From an uncultured Agathobacter sp. (lineage in GTDB: Bacteria > Bacillota > Clostridia > Lachnospirales > Lachnospiraceae), in NCBI GenBank assembly GCA_934359755.1, contig CAKRLV010000015.1, positions 1 to 56,290 of the forward strand: 56,290 bases of DNA, given 5' to 3'. A model generated the notes under the pieces. The model saw only the letters and a list, made by a program, of their open reading frames with translations, was not told where the DNA came from and made no database searches. The number at the start of each line of letters is the position of its first letter. Positions within the stretch are counted from its first letter, which is position 1. Below, piece by piece: positions 1 to 7,795 of the stretch. A program made the translations under genes and the position numbers.

Positions 1-43
1 GGCCTCCTATGATTTTAATATTTTATCATAGAAGACCATTATA

Positions 44-328
44 TTGTCTAATTTACAGAAATTTTTTCACAGGCTCGCTGACTACTATTACCGGCTTAAG
101 CAGGTTCGGGCATTCTGTTTGGAATCTATGGAACAAAAGAAAACTTCTTTCGTTGAACTACCCACACCAACAGAATCCGTTAACACATATAATTCGCAGA
201 CAGCGATTTTAGACAATGAAACTGTTGCAACAATCCATTTCCCAAGCGGCATTTCTGTAGAACTGAAACAGTCAGTTCCAGATTCATTGATCCGTACCTT
301 AGTTGAGGCATCGACCTATGTTAAATGA
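44..328 (+). pseudogene. IS66-type accessory protein TnpA, remnant
   Basis: The 94-residue frame resembles the C-terminal half of the small accessory protein (TnpA/OrfA) of IS66 elements: a FVELP segment followed by a compact module with FPSGISVEL and a final helix, the usual IS66 TnpA ending. No helix-turn-helix N-terminal half is visible and the frame is closed by a stop at about position 30, so the gene is truncated. Its stop overlaps the start of a tnpB remnant, the normal arrangement in IS66. The family call is by pattern only. Confidence 0.5.
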
Positions 329-366
329 TGCAACAGGATTCAAAAAAATCTACCTTGCGGCGGGAT
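318..366 (+). pseudogene. IS66-type TnpB, start fragment only
   Basis: An ATG at 318 overlaps the end of the tnpA remnant and begins a frame reading MLNDATGFKKIYLAAG, very like the start of IS66 TnpB (Orf2), which normally continues into a TDMRKG-like motif. Similarity stops abruptly near 366, where AT-rich sequence with repeated ATCCTCAG words begins. Only about 16 codons remain. The break marks an insertion or deletion junction. Confidence 0.5.
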
Positions 367-382
367 TATCCTCAGTTTATTT

Positions 383-445
383 TTATCCTCAGCTTTTTAT
401 TTTTCTCCACAATTATCGTGTAAATACCTTCAAAGCTGAGGATAA
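383..445. repeat. 14-bp perfect inverted repeat between IS66 and integrase remnants
   Basis: TTATCCTCAGCTTT at 383-396 is repeated in inverse orientation at 432-445, with 35 bases between. A third partial copy (ATTATCCTCAG) lies at 366-374, exactly at the IS66 break. The position between two mobile-element fragments suggests recombinase binding sites or a deletion scar, but this is inference. Confidence 0.55.
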
Positions 446-456
446 TTATTATCTTA

Positions 457-966
457 TTCCACAAAGTCTGGCTAGCCAAAACTGGAATGAGATTTTCCGA
501 AGCTCTTGCTGTTACTCCGTCTGATTTTGATTTTGCACGACAGACATTGTCAGTAAGCAAGACATGGGATTATAAAGGAGAAGGCGGATTTCTTCCAACT
601 AAAAATAAATCGTCAGTACGAAAGATTCAAATTGACTGGCAGATTGTGGTGAAATTCTCTGAATTAGTTAAGAATTTGCCTGAGGATGAGCCTATTTTTG
701 TGGGGAATGAGAAGATATATAACTCTACAGTAAATGATATTCTGGCAAGGCATTGTAAGGCATGCGGAATATCCGTAATTTCTATACATGGACTGCGTCA
801 TACACATGCTTCGCTTCTTTTGTTTGCAGGTGTATCAATAGCAAGTGTTGCAAGGAGACTTGGACATGCAAGTATGACAACAACGCAGAAGACATATCTG
901 CATATTATACAGGAGTTGGAGAATAAGGACGTTGATCTGGTAATGAGGACATTATCAGGTTTATAA
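457..966 (+). pseudogene. Tyrosine recombinase (integrase), C-terminal catalytic part
   Basis: The frame carries the catalytic half of a phage/ICE-type tyrosine recombinase: the first catalytic arginine in KTGMRFSEAL, then HGLRHTHAS (HxxR), LGHASMTTT (GH) and the nucleophile tyrosine in TQKTYLH, ending normally at TAA 964-966. The coding frame continues upstream of the ATG at 487 without a start codon (WLAKTG precedes it), and the N-terminal DNA-binding and SAM-like parts are missing. It is therefore a 5'-truncated integrase; an internal start giving a 159-residue product is possible but would lack DNA-arm binding. Confidence 0.8.
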
Positions 967-1008
967 AATGTAACTATAAATACTTACGCTGAGTTAAAGT
1001 CAAATAAT

Positions 1009-1046
1009 GGGTAGGATGTGAGCAATTAATTTGCTACATCCTACCC
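1009..1046 (-). terminator. Hairpin terminator downstream of enolase
   Basis: GGGTAGGATGT pairs perfectly with ACATCCTACCC, with a further AGCAA/TTGCT inner stem, about 28 bases beyond the enolase stop. On the minus strand it is followed by the T-rich ATTATTTGACTTT. It separates enolase from the convergent integrase remnant. Confidence 0.75.
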
Positions 1047-1073
1047 GATAAAAGAAACTATGAAAACATGTAT

Positions 1074-2372
1074 TTATTTAACATTGAATGCTTTGATTCC
1101 CGGATAAATTGCGCTTGTGCCAAGTTCTTCTTCAATGCGGAGTAACTGATTGTATTTAGCAACACGCTCAGATCTTGAAGGAGCACCAGTCTTAATCTGA
1201 CATGTATTTAATGCCACTGCAAGGTCTGCAATAGTTGTGTCAGCGGTTTCGCCTGATCTATGAGAAGAAATAGCTGTGTAACCAGCTTTGTGCGCCATTT
1301 TAATAGCTTCAAGTGTCTCTGAAACAGAACCAATCTGGTTTAATTTGATAAGGATTGCATTACCAGCACCAAGCTCAATTCCCTTCGAAAGTCTTTCTGT
1401 ATTTGTAACGAATAAGTCATCACCGACAAGCTGAACCTTATCGCCAAGTCTTGCAGTAAGCTTCTGCCATCCTTCCCAGTCTTCTTCATCAAGTCCATCT
1501 TCAATAGAGATAATTGGATACTTGTCGCATAATTTTGCCCAATGCTCGATAAGTTCTTCAGAAGTATATTCGGTTCCAGCCTTTGGCAGTTTGTAGTATC
1601 CTTTTCCTTTTTCAGATTTCCACTCAGAAGATGCTGCGTCCATTGCAATTCTGAAATCTTTGCCTGGTTCATAACCAGCTTTCTTAACAGCCTCAAGAAT
1701 TGTCTCGATAGCTTCCTCATCAGATTTGAGTGCAGGTGCAAAACCACCTTCATCACCAACTGATGTAGCAAGACCTCTTTCCTTTAAGATGGATGCGAGT
1801 GCATGGAACACTTCTGCACACCATCTTAAACATTCCTTGAAGGAAGGCGCGCCAACAGGCATAATCATGAATTCCTGTACATCAAGTCCAGATGATAATG
1901 CGTGACATCCGCCATTTACGATATTCATCATTGGAACTGGTAGGCGATTGCCAGATATTCCGCCGAGAAAACGATATAGAGGAAGGTCAAGAGCATTTGC
2001 GGCAGCTCTACAACATGCGATAGAAACTGCGAGGATAGCATTTGCTCCAAGCTTTGATTTATCTTTAGTTCCATCAGCTTCTATCATGGCTTTGTCAATA
2101 GCATAGATGTCAGAAGCGTCAAGTCCTTCAAGTACGTCATTTATAACTGTATTAATATTTTCAACAGCTTTTGTTACTCCTTTTCCAAGGTATCTGTCTT
2201 TGTCATTGTCTCTAAGTTCAAGAGCTTCGAATTCTCCTGTTGAAGCTCCACTAGGGGCAGTACCGCGGGCAACTGTTCCATCGACAAGATGTACTTCTGC
2301 TTCTACAGTAGGATTTCCCCTCGAATCAAGAATTTCGCGTCCAATTACTTTTTCAATCTCTAAATAATTCAA
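1074..2372 (-). CDS. eno: Enolase (phosphopyruvate hydratase)
   Basis: Converts 2-phosphoglycerate to phosphoenolpyruvate in glycolysis, in the cytoplasm. The 432-residue protein is full length for bacterial enolase and shows the N-terminal REILDSRGNPTVE stretch, the catalytic-loop ASTGEFEALELRD, SIEDGLDEEDW (Mg ligand), VGDDLFVTN, the catalytic lysine in LIKLNQIGS and SHRSGETADTTIADLAV. The start is TTG (2372-2370): AGGAG lies 7 bases upstream and there is no ATG giving the conserved N-terminus. It stands alone, with its own terminator and a leader hairpin just upstream of the ribosome site. Confidence in identity is very high. Confidence 0.98.
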   Translation of the reverse strand: MNYLEIEKVIGREILDSRGNPTVEAEVHLVDGTVARGTAPSGASTGEFEALELRDNDKDRYLGKGVTKAVENINTVINDVLEGLDASDIYAIDKAMIEADGTKDKSKLGANAILAVSIACCRAAANALDLPLYRFLGGISGNRLPVPMMNIVNGGCHALSSGLDVQEFMIMPVGAPSFKECLRWCAEVFHALASILKERGLATSVGDEGGFAPALKSDEEAIETILEAVKKAGYEPGKDFRIAMDAASSEWKSEKGKGYYKLPKAGTEYTSEELIEHWAKLCDKYPIISIEDGLDEEDWEGWQKLTARLGDKVQLVGDDLFVTNTERLSKGIELGAGNAILIKLNQIGSVSETLEAIKMAHKAGYTAISSHRSGETADTTIADLAVALNTCQIKTGAPSRSERVAKYNQLLRIEEELGTSAIYPGIKAFNVK

Positions 2373-2394
2373 TGTAGTTCTCCTTTCAGATTAA

Positions 2395-2440
2395 GAAACT
2401 CCAACCGGAGGTTGCTAGCATCCGGCTACTTCGGAGTCTC
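2395..2440 (-). promoter_or_regulatory. Hairpin in the enolase mRNA leader
   Basis: On the minus strand GAGACTCC pairs with GGAGTTTC (one G-U) and an inner CCGGA pairs with TCCGG. The hairpin ends about 10 bases before the AGGAG ribosome site. No known riboswitch consensus is recognised; it may stabilise the mRNA. Confidence 0.45.
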
Positions 2441-2910
2441 AATGATTTACACAAGAGTTAGAATAAACTAACCTAACTGATTTTTCAAGACGTATTAATG
2501 GTTAAAAATTATCGTTAGAACATAAATTTGATTTATCAATAATATTTATCAATTGGTATATAACGATATACGGGCAAAAAGGTATGTTGCTTCGATGATA
2601 TACAAATACAATATGTATTATGTGTAGTATTGAAAAAATTTATGAAATCAAGTAGAAATTTAACCGAAGGTTCGATTCTTAAGAATTGTTTTTGTTAGGA
2701 TAATTTTTCAAGACTTAGACGGAATAGGTTAGGAATGTCATTTTCTGTGACGGAGATAAAAATAAGGACTGTAGGATATGTATATTAATGACGATTTCTG
2801 ACAAGGAAGTATGTGAAAAAGGTAGAAAAATAAAATAATGCTTACATGGTGTAAATGTTTATGATATAGTCTCAAAGTAAATTTAATAATGGTTAAAATT
2901 GGAAACGCAC
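2441..2910. other. AT-rich intergenic region between divergent eno and DUF2798 genes
   Basis: About 470 bases with no convincing reading frame. It must contain the promoters for both divergent genes, but I could not pick a clear -35/-10 pair on either strand. The short minus-strand frame here (2738-2938) has no ribosome site and no recognisable features. Confidence 0.6.
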
Positions 2911-2960
2911 AATCCTCCTGGATGATAACGAACAACACATATCATATATCTAGGAGGATT
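2911..2960 (+). promoter_or_regulatory. Hairpin that can sequester the ribosome site of the DUF2798 gene
   Basis: AATCCTCCT (2911-2919) is perfectly complementary to AGGAGGATT (2952-2960), the Shine-Dalgarno sequence of the next gene. An inner ATGATA/TATCAT stem (2922-2927 with 2940-2945) extends it around a short A-rich loop. When folded, the ribosome site is hidden, so translation would depend on a partner that opens it (protein, ligand, temperature or RNA). Confidence 0.6.
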
Positions 2961-2964
2961 TTTT

Positions 2965-3417
2965 ATGCCAAAAAATAAGTTTCAAGAAGTAGTTTTCACA
3001 TTAATAATGGCAACAGTAATGGTATACGGGATGATAGTGTACAATGTTGCACTAAACACAGGGGGAGTAACAGGAATGACATTTGTTCTGGCTTTGCATG
3101 AGATGCCTATTATGGTTCCAGTTGCATTTGTGCTGGAATTTTTTGTGGTTGGAAAAGTGGCTGGAATGCTTGCATTTAAAGTTATGAGACCAGATGACAG
3201 ACCACAGTTTATTACATATGCAATTTCCATATGTATCTGCTGTATTATGTGCCCGATTATGAGTCTGATTGCAACAATACTTTTCAAGGATAATTGTTCA
3301 TTTGGAGTTTTTGTTCAGACATGGGCCATGAATTTCCCGATGGCCCTGCTTTATCAGCTATTCTATTGTGGCCCATTTGTACGATTTGTATTTCGTTGTA
3401 TCTTCAAAAATAAATAA
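2965..3417 (+). CDS. DUF2798 family membrane protein
   Basis: A 150-residue, very hydrophobic protein with about four predicted membrane segments arranged as two similar halves: TLIMATVMVYGMIVYN and later ICCIMCPIMSLIATILF each begin a unit, the pattern of DUF2798 proteins. Function of the family is unknown. The start has an excellent AGGAGG 8 bases upstream, itself inside a hairpin that could block translation. It is a single gene, convergent with the ABC-F gene, and followed by a long imperfect palindrome. The family name rests on pattern recognition. Confidence 0.7.
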   Translation: MPKNKFQEVVFTLIMATVMVYGMIVYNVALNTGGVTGMTFVLALHEMPIMVPVAFVLEFFVVGKVAGMLAFKVMRPDDRPQFITYAISICICCIMCPIMSLIATILFKDNCSFGVFVQTWAMNFPMALLYQLFYCGPFVRFVFRCIFKNK

Positions 3418-3450
3418 ATTTTAAATTAAGTAGTGGCTGGGAATTTACAC

Positions 3451-3713
3451 GCTTCGCACATCACAACCTAAATCTGCTTTGCACTCACAGTCTAACTGTC
3501 GGAGAGCATGTATGTGTTCCGAAGAAAACAAATACGGACTACACCGAGGCTCCGCTATGTAAAGCAAACACCATGGCATAGCAAATAGTGATACCCTATT
3601 CTCAATCAATCTCGGTGTTAACTCCGTATTTTTTTCAGAGGAATATCGTACATGCTATGCCGACCTTCAATATTCTTGATGTGCAAAGCATGTATATTTT
3701 CAAAGTGCAAAGC
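3451..3713. repeat. 263-bp imperfect palindrome, MITE-like
   Basis: A series of inverted pairs is nested about a centre near 3580: GCTTCGCAC/GTGCAAAGC (3451/3705, one mismatch), GCTTTGCAC/GTGCAAAGC (3476/3681), GTCGG/CCGAC (3498/3660), GCATGTA/TACATGC (3506/3649), TTCC/GGAA (3517/3640), AATACGGA/TCCGTATT (3531/3623) and ACACCGAG/CTCGGTGT (3541/3611). Arm spacings match closely on both sides. It fills the gap between two convergent genes. The inner stem followed by T6 at 3631 could terminate plus-strand transcription. No coding potential is seen. Confidence 0.6.
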
Positions 3714-3760
3714 CTTCAATCATGTAACGATGAATTTGAGCAAAGTATATTAATATTAAA

Positions 3761-5329
3761 TCAAAGTAGAAGTGTATCTGTGCAAATCTTCTCGCAGAAC
3801 CTTATATCATGTTCAACAAAAATCATGGTAGGCTGATATCTCAAAAGCAATTCTTCCAACTGCATTCTGGAAAACACATCAATATAGTTAAGTGGTTCAT
3901 CCCATATATACAAATGTGCAGGCGTCATCAGGCTGGTGGCAATAAGGATTTTCTTCTTCTGTCCCTCAGAATACTCATTAATATTTTTCGCAAACTGGTT
4001 TCGATCAAAGTCAAGCTGTCTGAGTAGTGCAAGAAAAAGACTCTTATCAAGTGCATGACGTTTACAATAATCAGATAAATTTCCTGTCAGAAATGACGTG
4101 TCCTGATTGATATATGAAATTGTAAGACCAGATACTGTCTCGCATATTCCACTTTCCGATGTAACTGAAATATCTGAAATATCTGAAATATCTGAAATCC
4201 CATTTTTGACATCGGTGCTGGCATACCCAGCTCTTTTTAGAATCATTTTAAGCAGAGTGGATTTACCACAGCCATTTTTGCCTGAAATGGCAATTCTTTC
4301 TCCAGCATGAACGGTTAATGAAATATCACTAAACACAGGCGATGGAGCATCATTATATCTGACACTGTAGTCCTTGATATTTATAAGTGTTTTCTTGTGG
4401 TGAGTCAGTTGGACTAATTTTAAATCAACAGGTGCCTCTATATCCTGCAACAGTCCTTCTTTTTGCTCTATTTCACTGCTTATCCGTTTTTCCATCTGTT
4501 TTACGCGGCTTTGCATTTTCTTGGTTTTTGAGCCGATGTAGGCGCGCATGCTAATGCTTCGATCATGTTCTTTTATCGGGTCATAGCCAATTTTAGTACG
4601 CTCATTTTTATCCGCCCATTGGGCTCTCTGGGATGCGGCAGCTTTTAGTTTATTTATTTCTTTGAAATGCTTTTCATTTTCTGCAATCACAAATTGGTCT
4701 TTACGTTTTTTATTTTCCCACCATGTAGAAAAATTGCCTGTCATAACTTCGATGGTGCTTCGGTTCAATACAAGACAATGGTCAGTACATGTATCAAGCA
4801 GATCCCTGTCATGCGAGACGAGGATAAATCCTTTTTTAGAGGCGAGATATTGTTTGACTATCTGCCTGGCTTCCTTGTCAAGATGGTTGGTTGGCTCATC
4901 TATCAGAAGAAAATCGTTATCGCCTGAAAAGAGAACTGCCAGAAGTATTTTTGTTCTTTCACCATGGCTTAGAGTGTTAAATGAGCGATACAGGATGTCT
5001 GCTGTTTCTTCCAGTCCGTCCAGTTCACGTATTACCTGCCAGGTTTCACAGCCAGGCTTTAGTTCGTCCACAAATTCAGCAGCCGTTTGGTGAAATTGCA
5101 AATTGCTGATTTTATATGGAAAATAATCGAAAGTGACATTGGTATTTATTGAACCCTTGTAATCATATCTGCCAAGCAGTAAGTTGAGAAAAGTAGTTTT
5201 ACCTTTGCCGTTTCTTCCGATAAATCCGAGCTTCCAGTTTGTATCTATGGAAAAAGATACATTTTCAAATATATTGTCAAAGCTTCCATCATAGTAGAAT
5301 GTGAGATTGCTTACGTTTATCTGTGCCAT
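3761..5329 (-). CDS. ABC-F type ATPase, probable ribosome-protection protein (Lsa-like)
   Basis: A 522-residue soluble protein with two ABC ATPase domains and no membrane segments, the ABC-F plan. Domain 1 has Walker A GRNGKGKTT, signature LSHGERTKILL and LLIDEPTNHLD; a charged linker about residues 200-300 would reach into the ribosomal exit site; domain 2 has SGKNGCGKST, signature YSEGQKKKILIA and WDEPLNYIDVFS. The WDEPLNYID form is typical of Lsa/Vga-like antibiotic-resistance members, so protection against lincosamide, streptogramin A or pleuromutilin drugs is likely; substrate is inferred. A 9-bp tandem repeat adds DIS residues after the second Walker A. AGGAGG precedes the start, behind an attenuator. 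Confidence 0.85.
   Translation of the reverse strand: MAQINVSNLTFYYDGSFDNIFENVSFSIDTNWKLGFIGRNGKGKTTFLNLLLGRYDYKGSINTNVTFDYFPYKISNLQFHQTAAEFVDELKPGCETWQVIRELDGLEETADILYRSFNTLSHGERTKILLAVLFSGDNDFLLIDEPTNHLDKEARQIVKQYLASKKGFILVSHDRDLLDTCTDHCLVLNRSTIEVMTGNFSTWWENKKRKDQFVIAENEKHFKEINKLKAAASQRAQWADKNERTKIGYDPIKEHDRSISMRAYIGSKTKKMQSRVKQMEKRISSEIEQKEGLLQDIEAPVDLKLVQLTHHKKTLINIKDYSVRYNDAPSPVFSDISLTVHAGERIAISGKNGCGKSTLLKMILKRAGYASTDVKNGISDISDISDISVTSESGICETVSGLTISYINQDTSFLTGNLSDYCKRHALDKSLFLALLRQLDFDRNQFAKNINEYSEGQKKKILIATSLMTPAHLYIWDEPLNYIDVFSRMQLEELLLRYQPTMIFVEHDIRFCEKICTDTLLL
4166..4201 (-). repeat. 9-bp microsatellite inside the ABC-F gene
   Basis: TGAAATATC occurs three times perfectly (4166, 4175, 4184) and once as TGAAATCCC. 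In the gene it encodes a run of Asp-Ile-Ser units in the second ATPase domain. Copy changes keep the frame, so length variation would alter the protein without destroying it. Confidence 0.9.
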
Positions 5330-5345
5330 ATAGAATCCTCCTTAT

Positions 5346-5454
5346 GAAAAAACTGTTTGTTGCCAAACAGTCCAATTACATACTATAACCTCGGTTACTA
5401 TAAATTTGCGCACAAAAAAGAGAGGTTATGAGAACATAATCCACTTTTGGCAAC
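5346..5454 (-). promoter_or_regulatory. Terminator / anti-terminator leader of the ABC-F gene
   Basis: On the minus strand, ACTGTTTG-GCAA-CAAACAGT followed by TTTTTC (5371 down to 5347) is a perfect intrinsic terminator 12 bases before the AGGAGG of the ABC-F gene. Farther upstream GTTGCCAAA (5454-5446) is exactly complementary to TTTGGCAAC in the terminator's 5' arm and loop, so it can act as anti-terminator. A third pair ATAACCTC/GAGGTTAT (5429-5422 with 5392-5385) lies between. A possible 26-codon leader frame starts at the ATG at 5457-5455 but has no good ribosome site. This layout matches the antibiotic-induced attenuators known for other ABC-F genes. Confidence 0.7.
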
Positions 5455-5731
5455 ATGAAAAAAGTATGAATATATATCATACTGTGTAAATACGCTATAT
5501 ATGAGCTGTATTTAATAAATCAATCATGTAATCAAAAGTAAATTATTTTCTCATCTTTTCACCTCTCTCCGATATATATGTCGCAATTCTAGCATTAAAT
5601 TAAGAACAAGTCAATTAAATATTGTTTATTGAATATGAAAATAGTACAATAGTAATAATATTTGTGGAACTTGGGGAAGAAGACAAATAATTATAACAAG
5701 CATAAAAATGAAATTAGGTTCAGGGGGAATT
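5455..5731. other. Intergenic region between divergent ABC-F and histidine kinase genes
   Basis: About 280 AT-rich bases with no gene. It should contain divergent promoters. A TTGAAT at 5629-5634 with TAATAA at 5653 is a weak candidate for the kinase gene. A short inverted repeat (ATATATCAT / ATGAATATAT region near 5467-5485) is seen but is not distinctive. Confidence 0.4.
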
Positions 5732-7774
5732 ATGGAGAATTTATTACCTGATTATTCATTATGGAGAAAAAAATATAAAATGACTACAGGGATATCATAT
5801 CTGATTGTTCTTGTTATGGAGTTTGTGATTTTTTTTGTACTAAAGAAGAATAATCTGATTTTAGAGGATATGCCAGAATATCTTCTTACTTACTTCGTAA
5901 CACCGATGGGATGGATATCACTTGCGATTATTGTCGCAATGATTGTTGACAAAAAGACGGACAATGAGCGTGTAAAAAATGGAGCATTTGTGCTTGCTTA
6001 TACATGTATGGTTGGCGTGGTTGCGATAGTGCATAATATATTTTTTGTTACGCTTTTGTTATTCTGCATTCCGATTGCGATGACGATAGTCTTTGGTGAT
6101 AAGCTGCTTTTGTATGTCACATCGGCTATGAGTACAATATTTGTGATTTGTGTGGTGATATATTGTTATACAGTCACTCTGATTTCAAGGCAGAATGAGT
6201 ATTTTATACCAGCGGTTATTATTGCATTAGTAGGAATATGGGGATGTACATGGATTGCATCGATGCTTATCGACCTTTTAAATGAGCAGAACCGAAAGCT
6301 CATTAAGGCAGTTGAAGATGCCAACTATGCCAATGATTCAAAATCGGCATGTCTTTCTAATATGTCTCATGAAATCCGTACACCTATGAATGCAATTGTT
6401 GGAATAACGGACATAATGCTTCGGACAGAAAAAGAGCCGGTAAATGAAAAATATCTTTTAAATATCAAGCATTCAGGTGTGGCTTTGCTTGGAATAATAA
6501 ATGATATTCTGGATTTTTCAAAGATTGAATCAGGCAAAATGACACTGGTAGATGATACATATTCGTTGTATGAAATGCTTGATGATTTGTCGCTTATTTT
6601 CTGGAACCGCATTGAGGATAAGAATATAGAGTTGGTTTATGATATAGATAAAGACGTGCCTGATTATATATATGGTGACCATATCAGAGTCAGACAGGTA
6701 ATTATTAATATTGTAAATAATGCAATTAAGTTTACTGACGAAGGTTTTGTGAAGCTGGCTATACGTGCGCGGCAGAACAAAAATGATATTGAACTTCTGA
6801 TATCGGTATCTGATAGCGGACAGGGTATTAAAGAGGAAAATATGCCAAGGCTTTTTTCTTCATATGAACAGCTTAATACCAATAAGAATCATGGCAAAGA
6901 GGGTACGGGACTTGGTCTTGCAATCTCGAAGCAGCTTATCAATATGATGGGCGGTGATATATCAGTAGAAAGCGAATATGGAAAAGGAACCACTTTTTCA
7001 TTCAATATACATCAGCGAGTAGATGCCAAGACTGCTTTATATGATTATTCTAAGGTGGCTGATGAATTGAAGGATAAAAGAATTGCCGTTGCGATAAATT
7101 CTGATTTAGTCAGGAAATCAATCGAAGAATTTCTTGATTTAACCAATGCAGAATATGAAATAATAGCAGCTGATACTGAAAGGACAAAAGAATACGATAT
7201 AGCATTTACTGATGCAAAGAAGATGCAGGATATAAATGCAGCGGACAAATATATCATTGTAAATCCATATGCATATGATATAGACATGTCCTTGGAAAAT
7301 ATAATTTCAAAACCTGTATATGCCATGAATTTATATACGGCTGTTTTTAATAAAAATAAGCAAAAGACTAATAAGCATACCAAGAAGCAGAAAGTTACAT
7401 TTGAAGGTAAGAGGGTACTTCTTGTAGATGATAACAAAGTAAATATGAAGGTTGCGCAGCTGTTATTCAAGCCGCTTCTTATGGATATTGATACTGCCGA
7501 AAATGGTAAAGAGGCATTAGAAAAGGTAGAAAATAACAGATATGATCTTGTTTTTATGGATCACATGATGCCAGTTATGGATGGCGTTGAATCTACGATG
7601 GCGATAAGAAAATTAGGCGGGGAGTATTACAGCAGACTGCCGATTGTGGCATTGACTGCGAATGCTGTATCAGAGGTAAAGGATGAACTTCTTGCAGCTG
7701 GCATGAATGATATCATAACTAAGCCAATATCGATGGATAATATTATAGAAGTATTGCAAAAATGGTTAGGATAA
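5732..7774 (+). CDS. Hybrid sensor histidine kinase with C-terminal receiver
   Basis: A 680-residue membrane sensor. Residues 1-190 hold about six hydrophobic segments with almost no extracellular loop, so the signal is likely sensed within the membrane. Then come the H-box SHEIRTPMNAIVG (phospho-accepting His near 213), N-box NIVNNAIKFT, G1 DSGQGI and G2 GTGLGLAI of the ATPase domain. A degenerate segment (about 430-550) precedes a true receiver with VDDNKVNMK, the acceptor Asp in VFMDHMMPVMDG (about 610), LTAN and the final Lys. The start at 5732 is preferred over 5708 because GGGGGA lies just before it. No separate output regulator is adjacent. Confidence 0.9.
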   Translation: MENLLPDYSLWRKKYKMTTGISYLIVLVMEFVIFFVLKKNNLILEDMPEYLLTYFVTPMGWISLAIIVAMIVDKKTDNERVKNGAFVLAYTCMVGVVAIVHNIFFVTLLLFCIPIAMTIVFGDKLLLYVTSAMSTIFVICVVIYCYTVTLISRQNEYFIPAVIIALVGIWGCTWIASMLIDLLNEQNRKLIKAVEDANYANDSKSACLSNMSHEIRTPMNAIVGITDIMLRTEKEPVNEKYLLNIKHSGVALLGIINDILDFSKIESGKMTLVDDTYSLYEMLDDLSLIFWNRIEDKNIELVYDIDKDVPDYIYGDHIRVRQVIINIVNNAIKFTDEGFVKLAIRARQNKNDIELLISVSDSGQGIKEENMPRLFSSYEQLNTNKNHGKEGTGLGLAISKQLINMMGGDISVESEYGKGTTFSFNIHQRVDAKTALYDYSKVADELKDKRIAVAINSDLVRKSIEEFLDLTNAEYEIIAADTERTKEYDIAFTDAKKMQDINAADKYIIVNPYAYDIDMSLENIISKPVYAMNLYTAVFNKNKQKTNKHTKKQKVTFEGKRVLLVDDNKVNMKVAQLLFKPLLMDIDTAENGKEALEKVENNRYDLVFMDHMMPVMDGVESTMAIRKLGGEYYSRLPIVALTANAVSEVKDELLAAGMNDIITKPISMDNIIEVLQKWLG

Positions 7775-7795
7775 GCGATAGAGGAGAGAAAACAA

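Noticed and set aside
303..524. 73-codon frame between IS66 and integrase remnants
   Set aside because: It reads through the tnpB start fragment into the repeat junction and then out of frame through the integrase; not a real protein.
2738..2938. Minus-strand frame upstream of the DUF2798 gene
   Set aside because: Composition is that of AT-rich noncoding DNA, and it covers the regulatory hairpin.
3588..3836. 82-codon plus-strand frame
   Set aside because: It lies in the long palindrome and the 3' end of the ABC-F gene, without a ribosome site.
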